A stretch of 64,000 nt of DNA from Rhodocyclaceae bacterium (GTDB taxonomy: Bacteria > Pseudomonadota > Gammaproteobacteria > Burkholderiales > Rhodocyclaceae), in NCBI GenBank assembly GCA_016704145.1, contig JADJAS010000004.1:1-64000 (forward strand). Reading direction: 5' to 3'. The translations under genes were made by a program, and so were the position numbers. How positions within the stretch are numbered: the first letter of the stretch is position 1; every line of letters starts with the position of its first letter. Of this stretch, positions 1 through 8,575 are shown one piece after another. The notes below the pieces were generated by a model. The model saw nothing but the letters and a program-made list of their open reading frames with translations, was not told the DNA's origin and searched no databases.

Positions 1-1
1 C

Positions 2-733
2 GTGGAATTCGAGGTGCGCGGCACGCCTGGGCGCTACGCCATCAATAAGAATGGCGACAAGCTGTACCGCAAGCTCAAGACCTTCGAGACATCCAAGGAA
101 GCGCTCGCTTATCCGTACCTGCTTGAAGGCGAGATTCAGCCGGTGGCGGAAGCCTTCGACAGTCTGTTTGCGACGATCAAGACCAGGCAAACCGACTCCG
201 GCGTGGCGATGTTCAGTCGCAAGAACTCGCACGCTGATCTGCCGTCAGTCGATCAATCAGTCATCGACGGGCTTATCGACGGAATGCCCGGTGCGCGGCA
301 AGCCGCAGGTGATGCACGGATAGTCACGGTGTTCACACCATCCGAGCTTCCCAGCGAGGTACTTAAGGAAGCGGAACGGCAAGGTATCCCACAGGCTGGA
401 ATTCATGGCGTTCTCTACAAAGGGTTCGCCTACATTGTGCGCCAGAACCTCAAGAGCCGGCAAGATGTCGAGGAAGTACTGGCGCATGAAATCCTTGGGC
501 ATGGTGGCGTGCATGCGCTGATGGGCGATGCGCGCGAAGCCGTGTTACTGGAGTCGTTCAACCGGGCGGGCGGCGTTGGCGGCATTCGCATGGCGCTTGA
601 GCGGATCGACGCGAAAATCAAAACGGCCAACGCGAACCGTGCGTATTACGGCAAAGATCGCCTGACAATATCTTCGATGAAGTGGATGTGGAGATTACGG
701 CGAAGTTCAGTCGCTCCGACCGCTCTGCAATAG
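2..733 (+). CDS. Phage/ICE polyvalent-type protein, N-terminal part (partial, frameshifted)
   Basis: The reading frame is open from the left edge, so the real start is outside the window. Residues about 160-175 carry a metallopeptidase-like motif HEILGHGGVHALMG (HExxxH; His codons at 485 and 500), a pattern recurrent in large polyvalent proteins of phages and conjugative elements. The segment AMFSRK (212-220) precedes a new domain. The last ~20 residues look unnatural, while the +1 codon frame from about 664 reads DNIFDEVDVEITAKFSR and continues into the next ORF. A single missing base after the Leu codon at 662-664 would join both frames, so this is most likely the front of one very large protein now broken, or a sequencing error. 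It is probably injected or transferred with element DNA; the exact role is unknown. Confidence 0.6.
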   Translation: MEFEVRGTPGRYAINKNGDKLYRKLKTFETSKEALAYPYLLEGEIQPVAEAFDSLFATIKTRQTDSGVAMFSRKNSHADLPSVDQSVIDGLIDGMPGARQAAGDARIVTVFTPSELPSEVLKEAERQGIPQAGIHGVLYKGFAYIVRQNLKSRQDVEEVLAHEILGHGGVHALMGDAREAVLLESFNRAGGVGGIRMALERIDAKIKTANANRAYYGKDRLTISSMKWMWRLRRSSVAPTALQ

Positions 734-3700
734 ATACTGCCACGCGACGCATGAATAAATTCGTTGCAGAAGCGGAAGCCGGCCGCTTGAAAGATACCGA
801 CACGCAGATTCTCGGCGATACGCCAACGGTGTTGCAGGCTGTCGGTGCTGAGAACCTGCCGATTTTGATCGACGGAGAAACCGTCAACAAGGTAATTCAC
901 AACAAGCACCGCTATTTCGTAACGCCGGAAATGTTGCGCGCGCTGCCGTCGCATTTGCATGACCCGCTCGCCGTGTTCGATAGCCCTGATTCGAGAACAG
1001 GAGCCCCTGGAAAGTTGATTCTGACTGAGGCGGCCGATCCGATCAATAGCGAACCAATCATCATTGCCGTCCATCTCGGAAAACAACAAGGCCGCTATGT
1101 CGTCAATGACATTTCTAGCATCTACGCCGCCAACAAAAACACGCAGCAGCGGAAACTGACGGCCAAGGCAATCGAGTATTACCGAAATGAAAAAAGCCTT
1201 GAGCAATCTACGACGCCTTCGCTCGATATTTCATTGCGGGACGTGGTTCAGTCTGCTCAAGACTCAGGTAAAACTCTACTCACTGAAGCGGATGTTGTCA
1301 ATCGGTACGGAACCGGGTTCTCGCGCGGAACCGGCCGTGGCATGGCGCTGCGCGACCTGCAAGCCGTGGTCGACCGCATTGCCAAGGGCTTTAAGAACCT
1401 GCCGCGCGTGCATGTCCCGTCAGCGCCGACTTTTCTTGCCGACCTGAAGCGGAAAATCATGGATTCGCCAATCCATCAGACAACAACCAAAGGGTTGCGC
1501 GAGTCTGGCCCGTATGCCGAACTGCGTAAGGAAGCGGTGGCGCTCTACGGCGGCCCGTCCATTGTCGAGAACGCCGAAACGCAAGAGAAAATCCTAGTCG
1601 AGGAGAGCGGGCTTGAAAACGCATTGCAGCACGGCATGAGGATTCAGAAGCGCGCTGTGCTTGCCGTCCTCGACAAGCTCATCGAGGATGCCGTTTTTGT
1701 CGTGCGCGATACGGAAAACATGAAGCAAGGCGTGAAAGCCATCGAGACATTCGCGGCGCGCGTGAATGTCGATGGCGAACAGTTTGTTGCGCGTCTTGTG
1801 GTGCGGGAGGTTGCAGACGGTCGCAGGTTCTATGACCACGAACTTTCGTCGTTGGAAAGCGCAAGGCCCACCAGTTACTCCGGGGGATCGGAAGGCGCTG
1901 TTGCCGACCGTCGTTCAGAACCCCGGCCCTTGGTGAGCCTTGGGAAAAGAATACTCGCCGACGCCATGGCTGTCAATGACGAACCCGGCCTATCTCGTGG
2001 CACCGGGCGCGGCATGTCGCTGCGCGATCTGCAAGCCGTGGTCGACCGCATTGCCAAGGGCTTTAAGAACCTGCCGCGCGTGCATGTCCTGTCGTCTCCG
2101 GCTGATCTTTCGACGATAGACCCATCGCAGAAAGCCCTGCGCGACTTCATCCGCAAGTCGGATGCCTGGGGTGATGTCGAAGGCGCAACGCACGACGGCG
2201 AAATCTACCTGTTTGCCTCCGGCATGGCCGACGAAGCCAGAGCAGAACATGTGCTGGCGACTCATGAAATCACGCACTACGGTCTGCGCGCCACGATGGG
2301 CAAGGATCTCGACGCGGCACTACAGCATGTCATGCTGATGAATGCCAAGGTCCGCAAGGCGGCCGAGGCCGTGAAGCGCGCACGCGGGCTCAAGTCGAAC
2401 ATCGAGGCCGTTGAGGAAGTGCTGGCGGATATTCCGTCCGCCGACCTGGCCAAGCTGCGCGGCTGGCGCAAGGTGGTCCAGGTAGTGCGTAACTGGCTCA
2501 ACAAGGCCGGCGCGAAGAATCTTGCTGCGAGGTTGGATGGATGGATGAAGACCGGGCTTTCTGAGCAGGAGCAAGCCGATCTGTTCGTTGCCGATATGGT
2601 TGGCGCTGCCAGGCAGTGGGTCAAGAGTGGCAAGAGTGTCAGTTCCGGAATCGCGGGTGGCACACGACTGGCCGAACAGCGCCTATCCGATGATCTGGCC
2701 GCACAGGGGAAGTGGCTTGAGCGCGAGGCGAAGATGCGCGGATTCAAGACTATCGACGATCTGGCCGAGAAGAACTACCCGCTGTTCGAGAAGCTGGCCG
2801 CGCTGTGGCGGAAGAAGAATCCGGTTGAAGGTGCGTTGCTGTCGCGGAAAGTCGGCGCTGGCAAGACGGCGCTCCGCTCGACCGGCTTCGACAAGGCCAG
2901 CGGAACCGTTGTTGCCGACTTCAAGAACGACAATCCGCTCAAGGCGCATGCCGACTACAAGGCGGCGAAGGCTGGCGACATCGACGCGGCTGCTCGCCTG
3001 GTGCAGGCGCTGGTGAAACCGGAAAGCATCGAGGCGGCCAAGGCGTTCGGCGAGGACGCGATCTACGTCCCGGTGCATGCCGAGGAAGCGAGCGGGCGCA
3101 ACCAGATTCCGAACATGCTTGCCCACTGGTATGCGGATCAGGCTGGAGGCGAAGTCGGTCTGGGTATCCTGCAAACCAACCGGGCCTACCACACTGGCGC
3201 GAACGCGATGAAGCGCCTGGTGTCTCGCGCCGAGTTTGCCGGCAAGGTTGAGCCGGGCCGGCGCTATGTAATAGTCGATGACGTGCCCACGATGGGCAGC
3301 ACGTTGGCCGATCTGGCAAGCTACATCCGTAGCCAGGGCGGCGAGGTTGCCGGGTCGGTGGTCTTGGTGAATGCAATGCGCGGTGGTATGATGACTCCCG
3401 CATCGAAAACCATCAACGAACTGGAGACTCGCCATGGAGACGAAATCCGCAAGCTCTTCGGCATCGAGCCCGGTGCCCTCACGGCAAACGAGGCGCAATA
3501 CCTCCTTGGTTTCCGAACGACTGACGAACTCCGAAATCGAGTCGCTAAGGCAAGATCAGAGCGAGGCGCTCGACTCCTTGCAAAAGGTGTATCCGGGTCT
3601 GAGGATTCATCGGGCGGCGTAACCCGTCTTTCCCGCGCTGCCAAGCAGCCCGTCTCCAGCCAGCCGCAGGCTGGCACAAGTGTTCCGCCGTCCCTCAAAA

Positions 3701-6033
3701 AACGCTGGATTGCACTCGCCGACAATGTAATCGGTCGCATGGATGCGTCGATCAATGGCCTGGGCGGTCTGCCGGATCAGGCGCGCTATCTGGCGGATCG
3801 CTACCTGGTCATGGGCAAGATCGGGAAAATCGACGAGATCGCCGGTTCAATCCGCAAGATATTCGGCAAGGCATTGGCCGAGGACAAGAAGGCTGTCTAT
3901 GCTTACCTGACCACGCGCGGCGCCGATCCGGCCACGATCAAGGATGGGGCCGTGCGCGACATGGCCGTAAAGGTGAAGAAGTACATCGGCACGGTAGGCG
4001 ATGAATTGGTCAAGCGAGGACTGATCCCGGAATCTTCGCGCGAGGAATACCGCGACCGCTACCTGCCGCGCCTGTATCTGGCGCATCTGCTGGATGAATC
4101 CTCGTGGCGGTCCATTGGCGCCGGCAAGAAGGTATCCGATCAGGGCTATCTGAAGAAGCGCAACCAGGATTTGCCCGAGGAATACCGGCGCGTCATTCTC
4201 GGCGAGATCACCGATCCGACCTTCTTGGCGGCTTCGGCCATTGCACAGCCGATGCGCGACATGGCAATTCTCGACTGGCTGGAGAAGATCAGCGGCAACG
4301 AGCAATGGGTCTGGAAGAAAGACCTGGTGACGTGGGGTGGCCGCAAGGTGTCGACGCACTGGCTGATGGCCGAATCGGATTCCCTACTGAAGCGCGCCGA
4401 ACTCTACGAGTCTGACGCCGACGCCAAGAAGGCCGAAGCGATTGCCCGCGAGATGCGCAAGAAGGCGTTGGCGGCGCTGGGCGAAACACCGCGAGAGGCA
4501 AGCGATTACAAGCGCATCCCTGACACGCCGCGCTATGGCCGGCTTCGCGGTCTGATGGTGCGCAGCGAAATCTACGACGACCTGATCGGCCTGGGTGAAG
4601 GCATCCCGCGCGATGCTGGCTGGGCCGAGAAGCTGCTTGGTCAAGGCGGGTACGGCACCAAGGTGCAGCAGCTATGGAAAACCTCGAAGGTGGCGCTCAA
4701 CCCGCCAGGACAGGTTCGCAACTTCATCTCGAATGCCGTGCTGATGCAACTCTCCGGCGTTCCTCTGCGGCGCGTGCCGTGGCTCATTACCCGAGCTTTC
4801 CGCGAGATCGCGGAAAACGGCGCGCATTACCAAATTGCCAAGAAATATGGCATCACCGTCAGCACCTTCAGCGCTCAGGAGTTGTTCCGTTCCAAGCGCG
4901 ACTTGCTGGAGCTTGAGCGCGAGATGCGCGGCAATCATCCCCTGCTGGCGATACAGCGGGTGGGGGCTTTCATCCTGGACAAGGCCGGCGATACCTACCA
5001 ACTGTCCGAGACCATCATGAAAACGGCGAAGATCATCGACGCCATGGAACGCGAGAAGATGGGTGAGGTTGATGCGGTAACGGAGGCGAACAAGTGGCTA
5101 TTCGATTACAGCCAAGTCAATCGCAACATCCGCTACCTGCGCAATGCACCGGTTGGCATGCCGTTCCTGACGTTTGCGACGAAGGCCGCACCGCGCCTGC
5201 TGGAAGTGGCGATGAAGCACCCGCAACGCTTCCTGCCGTGGGTAGTATTGCACTATGGCGCGATGGCGGCCGCGATGGTGGCATTCGGCGGCGACGACGA
5301 CGATTGGGACAAGCTGAAGCAGGCATTGCCAGAGTGGCTGCGCAAGAAGCCAGATGCGCTGCCTCTTCCGTGGCGCGACTCGGAAGGGCGCATCCAGTTC
5401 GCCGACATCGGTTACTACTTCCCATGGCAGCAGTGGTTGCAGCTTGCCAGCGAGGTTTCGAGCGGCGAGGTCAGCGATGCGATGCGGACAGCCGGCGTCA
5501 TCGGTGGGCCGCTGCCAGATTTGATCGTTGCATCCAAGACGGGCATCGACCCATTCACCAAGAGGGAGATTGCCCATCCGGGCGAGCCGGCCATGGAAAA
5601 GACGATCTCCTGGCTGAATTACGCCTGGAGCATGGCCGCGCCGCCGTTCCTGACATCCAATGGCTTCTTGTCGCCGATGGGCCTGATCGACAAGCAATAC
5701 GGCGGGAAGCTCGTGCAAGGTGTATCCGGCACCACGGACAAGTACGGCGATCCGCGCGCCACGACGCCGCAGGCCATCGTCGGGTTGCTTGGCGTCAACA
5801 TCAAAGGCATCGACCCGGCGCATAGTCGAGCACAGGAACAGAAGCGCCTGTATAACGAAGCCATCGACAGCCAGACTCGCCTGAACCAGCGCCTGCAAGA
5901 TAGAAGCCTGAGCCAGGAAGGGCGCGCCGAGATCACGAATACATACCGGGACGAGATGAGGAAGCGCCTTGAGAAAGCAGCCGAGTACAACAAGGCGAGC
6001 GCGGTTGCCGAGTTTTCGCGCCCAAGCAAGTGA
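682..6033 (+). CDS. Giant polyvalent phage/mobile-element protein (MuF_C-like, LPD, metallopeptidase-like and PRTase-like modules)
   Basis: This is a 1783-residue multidomain frame beginning at GTG 682, though its natural reading starts upstream (see preceding entry). Modules in order: residues ~40-170 resemble the MuF C-terminal/ADP-ribosyltransferase-associated domain (text such as PLAVFDSP and VVNDISSIY); residues ~300-390 end in FYDHELSS, like large-polyvalent-protein domain LPD3; a repeated unit lies at ~212-246 and ~435-470; a zinc-peptidase-like HEITHYGLRATMG is near residue 530; a phosphoribosyltransferase-type PRPP loop VIVDDVPTMGSTL is near 863-875; and a long helical C-terminal third contains NPPGQVRNFISN and a hydrophobic stretch (WVVLHYGAMAAAMVAF), resembling LPD38-type virion proteins. 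Domain names are from family memory, not a search. It is the last gene of an element abutting tRNA-Leu. Similar proteins are carried into new hosts with phage or conjugative DNA. Confidence 0.65.
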   Translation: MDVEITAKFSRSDRSAIDTATRRMNKFVAEAEAGRLKDTDTQILGDTPTVLQAVGAENLPILIDGETVNKVIHNKHRYFVTPEMLRALPSHLHDPLAVFDSPDSRTGAPGKLILTEAADPINSEPIIIAVHLGKQQGRYVVNDISSIYAANKNTQQRKLTAKAIEYYRNEKSLEQSTTPSLDISLRDVVQSAQDSGKTLLTEADVVNRYGTGFSRGTGRGMALRDLQAVVDRIAKGFKNLPRVHVPSAPTFLADLKRKIMDSPIHQTTTKGLRESGPYAELRKEAVALYGGPSIVENAETQEKILVEESGLENALQHGMRIQKRAVLAVLDKLIEDAVFVVRDTENMKQGVKAIETFAARVNVDGEQFVARLVVREVADGRRFYDHELSSLESARPTSYSGGSEGAVADRRSEPRPLVSLGKRILADAMAVNDEPGLSRGTGRGMSLRDLQAVVDRIAKGFKNLPRVHVLSSPADLSTIDPSQKALRDFIRKSDAWGDVEGATHDGEIYLFASGMADEARAEHVLATHEITHYGLRATMGKDLDAALQHVMLMNAKVRKAAEAVKRARGLKSNIEAVEEVLADIPSADLAKLRGWRKVVQVVRNWLNKAGAKNLAARLDGWMKTGLSEQEQADLFVADMVGAARQWVKSGKSVSSGIAGGTRLAEQRLSDDLAAQGKWLEREAKMRGFKTIDDLAEKNYPLFEKLAALWRKKNPVEGALLSRKVGAGKTALRSTGFDKASGTVVADFKNDNPLKAHADYKAAKAGDIDAAARLVQALVKPESIEAAKAFGEDAIYVPVHAEEASGRNQIPNMLAHWYADQAGGEVGLGILQTNRAYHTGANAMKRLVSRAEFAGKVEPGRRYVIVDDVPTMGSTLADLASYIRSQGGEVAGSVVLVNAMRGGMMTPASKTINELETRHGDEIRKLFGIEPGALTANEAQYLLGFRTTDELRNRVAKARSERGARLLAKGVSGSEDSSGGVTRLSRAAKQPVSSQPQAGTSVPPSLKKRWIALADNVIGRMDASINGLGGLPDQARYLADRYLVMGKIGKIDEIAGSIRKIFGKALAEDKKAVYAYLTTRGADPATIKDGAVRDMAVKVKKYIGTVGDELVKRGLIPESSREEYRDRYLPRLYLAHLLDESSWRSIGAGKKVSDQGYLKKRNQDLPEEYRRVILGEITDPTFLAASAIAQPMRDMAILDWLEKISGNEQWVWKKDLVTWGGRKVSTHWLMAESDSLLKRAELYESDADAKKAEAIAREMRKKALAALGETPREASDYKRIPDTPRYGRLRGLMVRSEIYDDLIGLGEGIPRDAGWAEKLLGQGGYGTKVQQLWKTSKVALNPPGQVRNFISNAVLMQLSGVPLRRVPWLITRAFREIAENGAHYQIAKKYGITVSTFSAQELFRSKRDLLELEREMRGNHPLLAIQRVGAFILDKAGDTYQLSETIMKTAKIIDAMEREKMGEVDAVTEANKWLFDYSQVNRNIRYLRNAPVGMPFLTFATKAAPRLLEVAMKHPQRFLPWVVLHYGAMAAAMVAFGGDDDDWDKLKQALPEWLRKKPDALPLPWRDSEGRIQFADIGYYFPWQQWLQLASEVSSGEVSDAMRTAGVIGGPLPDLIVASKTGIDPFTKREIAHPGEPAMEKTISWLNYAWSMAAPPFLTSNGFLSPMGLIDKQYGGKLVQGVSGTTDKYGDPRATTPQAIVGLLGVNIKGIDPAHSRAQEQKRLYNEAIDSQTRLNQRLQDRSLSQEGRAEITNTYRDEMRKRLEKAAEYNKASAVAEFSRPSK
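1318..1420 (+). repeat. Internal duplicated module, copy 1
   Basis: First copy of a ~100-bp direct repeat inside the giant polyvalent gene. It encodes FSRGTGRGMALRDLQAVV and onward through IAKGFKNLPRVHV. Positions 1357-1417 are identical over 61 nt to 2029-2089. Confidence 0.9.
1990..2092 (+). repeat. Internal duplicated module, copy 2
   Basis: Second copy of the direct repeat at 1318-1420, encoding LSRGTGRGMSLRDLQAVV and onward through IAKGFKNLPRVHV. It sits directly before the segment with the HEITH motif. Near-identity at the DNA level points to a recent duplication or recombination between modules. Confidence 0.9.
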
Positions 6034-6088
6034 AACAGGAGACGCTGGTTGATGAATTGCGGGCGAAGTAGGTTGCTGCGAATTGCGG

Positions 6089-6124
6089 AAAAAAAGCCAG
6101 ATTGCGGAAAAACACAATCTGGCT
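6089..6124 (-). terminator. Rho-independent terminator of tRNA-Leu
   Basis: A perfect 10-bp inverted repeat, AGCCAGATTG (6095-6104) and CAATCTGGCT (6115-6124), has a 10-nt loop. Read on the minus strand it is followed by six T residues (A run at 6089-6094 on the plus strand). It lies 63 nt beyond the tRNA-Leu 3' end in the direction of its transcription. Confidence 0.85.
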
Positions 6125-6186
6125 TCATTCCTTACAACAGGGGTAGGTGGCGGTGAAAACCCCTTACAATACAACTCTCAGCGTCT

Positions 6187-6271
<85 letters not shown>

Positions 6272-6289
6272 AGGTCTGCGAAGGCGCGG

Positions 6290-6317
6290 ATTCTAATGAA
6301 AAATTTCCCGATGTCAA
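6290..6317 (-). promoter_or_regulatory. Sigma-70 promoter of tRNA-Leu
   Basis: On the minus strand a perfect -35 TTGACA (6312-6317), a 16-bp spacer and -10 TAGAAT (6290-6295) are followed by a GC-rich discriminator (CCGCGCC), typical of stringently controlled stable RNA promoters. The tRNA 5' end is about 18 nt downstream of the -10. The elements overlap the start region of rnr on the opposite strand. Confidence 0.8.
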
Positions 6318-8575
6318 ACAAGCACAAGCGACACAACAAACTTTCCAGCGTCCGCCGCGCCGATCCCATGATCGAACGGGAACTGGCGAAATACGACTAT
6401 CCCCTGCCCAGCCGGGAATACATTCTCCAGATGCTCGCCGAGCAGGGTGTGCCGGTGCCGTTCGAGCGCCTCGCCGCGCTGCTCGACGTGCAGCCGCATG
6501 AGGAGGTCGATTTCAGTCGGCGCCTGGGCGCCATGGCGCGCGACGCGCAACTGCTGCAGAACCGCCGCGGCGACTGGCTGATTCCCGACAAGGCGGACCT
6601 GATCCGCGGCCGCGTCGAAGGCCACCCGGACGGTTTCGGCTTTCTGGTGCCCGATGAGAAGGGCGCGGCCGACCTGTTCCTGCCCGACAAGGAAATGGCC
6701 AAGGTGCTACACGGCGACCGCGCTATCGCGCGCGTCGTCGGCATCGACCGCAAGGGCCGGCCGGAAGGCAAGATCGTCGAGGTCACCGAGCGCGCCAACA
6801 ACAAGGTCGTGGGCCGTGTGCATCAGGAACATGGCGTCTGGTTCGTCGTTGCCGAGAACCGCCGCATCAGCCAGGACATCCTGCTGGCGCCGCCCGAAAA
6901 GAAGAGCCTCAAGCCCGCCAACGGCCAGGTGGTCGTCGTCGAGATCGTCGAGCAGCCAAGCAAGCAGTCGCAGCCGATCGGCCGCGTCGTCGAGATTCTC
7001 GGCAACTACGCCGACCCCGGCATGGAAATCGAGATTGCGCTGCGCAAGCACGACCTGCCGTTCGAGTTCTCGAAGGCGGTGCAGGGCGAAACGAAAAAGC
7101 TGCCCGACGAGGTGCGCAAGTCGGACTGGAAGGGCCGCGAGAATCTGACCGAGCTGCCGCTGGTCACCATCGACAACGAAACGGCCAGGGATTTCGACGA
7201 CGCGGTCTATTGCGAGCGCCAGGGCAAAGGCTATCGGCTAATCGTCGCCATCGCCGACGTTTCGCATTACGTGCAGCCGGGCAGCGCCCTGGACAAGGAG
7301 GCCTACGACCGCGGCAACTCCGTGTACTTCCCGCGCCGGGTGATTCCGATGCTGCCCGAGAAGCTGTCCAACGGCCTGTGCTCGCTCAACCCCAGCGTCG
7401 AGCGGCTGTGCATGGTCTGCGACATGCAGCTTTCCGGCACGGGCGAGATCAAGCAGTACCGCTTCTATTCGGCAGTCATGTGGTCGCACGCGCGGCTTAC
7501 CTACACGGAAGTGGCCGCCGCGCTCTACGAGAAGGATGCCGGAGCGATCGCCAAGCTGAAGCCGCTGCTACCGTATCTGGAGAATCTCGACGCGCTGTTC
7601 CGCGTGCTCGTCAAGGCGCGCCAGAAGCGCGGCGCCATCGACTTCGAGACTGTCGAGACGCGCATGGTCTTCGACGACCACGGCAAGATAGAGCGCATCG
7701 AGCCCTACGAGCGCAACGACGCCCACCGGTTGATCGAGGAATGCATGCTGGCCGCCAACGTGTGCGCCTCCGATTTCCTCAAGGAGCACGGGCACCCGGC
7801 GCTCTACCGCGTCCATGAGGGGCCGACACCCGAGAAGCTGGCCAAGCTGCGCGACTTCCTGGGTACCTTCGGCCTCAACCTGGGTGGCGGCGAAGAGCCG
7901 CATGCCAAGGACTACGCCAAGCTCATCGAGAAGATCCAGGGCCGGCCCGACAAGCAACTCCTTCAAACGGTGATGCTGCGTTCGCTCAAGCAGGCCATCT
8001 ACAGCCCCGACAACGTCGGCCACTTCGGCCTCGCCTACGAGAGCTACACCCACTTCACCTCGCCGATCCGGCGCTATCCGGACCTCTTGATCCACCGCGC
8101 CATAAAGTCAGCCGTGGCGGCACGCCACTACGCGCCAGGCGACTGGAGCGACATCGGCTTGCACTGCTCGGCGACCGAGCGGCGCGCGGACGAGGCGACC
8201 CGCGACGTCGAGGCCTGGCTCAAGTGCTACTACATGCAGGATCGCATCGGCGAGGAGTTCGAAGGCAGCATTTCGGCCGTCGTGCCCTTCGGCATTTTCG
8301 TTGCGCTCGACGACGTGTTCGTCGAGGGGCTGGTGCACGTCTCGGAACTCGGCGCCGACTATTTCCATTTCGACGAAGCCGCGCATGCCATGGTCGGCGA
8401 GCGCACCGGCAGGCGCTTCCGCCTGTCCGATCGCGTGCGCGTGCAACTCATGCGCGTCGATATGGAACAGAACAAGATCGATTTCCGGCTGGTGCCGGAG
8501 TCTGCCAAGCCGCTGCGGGCCAGCGCGGAGAATGGCGGTGGAGCCGTCAGGCGACGGGTGCCGTCGCGCCGCTGA
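6296..8575 (+). CDS. rnr: Ribonuclease R
   Basis: RNase R is a processive 3'-5' exoribonuclease that degrades structured RNA, including in trans-translation and rRNA quality control. The 759 residues match the family: an N-terminal winged-helix/OB region (SVRRADPMIERELAKYDYPL, then cold-shock domains), the RNB catalytic domain starting near residue 290 with TIDNETARDFDDAVY (metal-binding Asp residues), and an S1 domain near 650-730 (GSISAVVPFGIFVALDD). ATG 6296 is the first start; ATG 6311 (MSNKHKRH) and ATG 6368 (MIERELAKYD) are alternatives. No clear Shine-Dalgarno is seen, and the divergent tRNA-Leu promoter covers the first two starts. The 3' end overlaps the convergent LysR gene by 29 bp. 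Confidence 0.93.
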   Translation: MKNFPMSNKHKRHNKLSSVRRADPMIERELAKYDYPLPSREYILQMLAEQGVPVPFERLAALLDVQPHEEVDFSRRLGAMARDAQLLQNRRGDWLIPDKADLIRGRVEGHPDGFGFLVPDEKGAADLFLPDKEMAKVLHGDRAIARVVGIDRKGRPEGKIVEVTERANNKVVGRVHQEHGVWFVVAENRRISQDILLAPPEKKSLKPANGQVVVVEIVEQPSKQSQPIGRVVEILGNYADPGMEIEIALRKHDLPFEFSKAVQGETKKLPDEVRKSDWKGRENLTELPLVTIDNETARDFDDAVYCERQGKGYRLIVAIADVSHYVQPGSALDKEAYDRGNSVYFPRRVIPMLPEKLSNGLCSLNPSVERLCMVCDMQLSGTGEIKQYRFYSAVMWSHARLTYTEVAAALYEKDAGAIAKLKPLLPYLENLDALFRVLVKARQKRGAIDFETVETRMVFDDHGKIERIEPYERNDAHRLIEECMLAANVCASDFLKEHGHPALYRVHEGPTPEKLAKLRDFLGTFGLNLGGGEEPHAKDYAKLIEKIQGRPDKQLLQTVMLRSLKQAIYSPDNVGHFGLAYESYTHFTSPIRRYPDLLIHRAIKSAVAARHYAPGDWSDIGLHCSATERRADEATRDVEAWLKCYYMQDRIGEEFEGSISAVVPFGIFVALDDVFVEGLVHVSELGADYFHFDEAAHAMVGERTGRRFRLSDRVRVQLMRVDMEQNKIDFRLVPESAKPLRASAENGGGAVRRRVPSRR

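Noticed and set aside
6125..6186. TACAAT near 6165 as rnr -10 element
   Set aside because: No acceptable -35 at the proper distance; rnr promoter remains unlocated.
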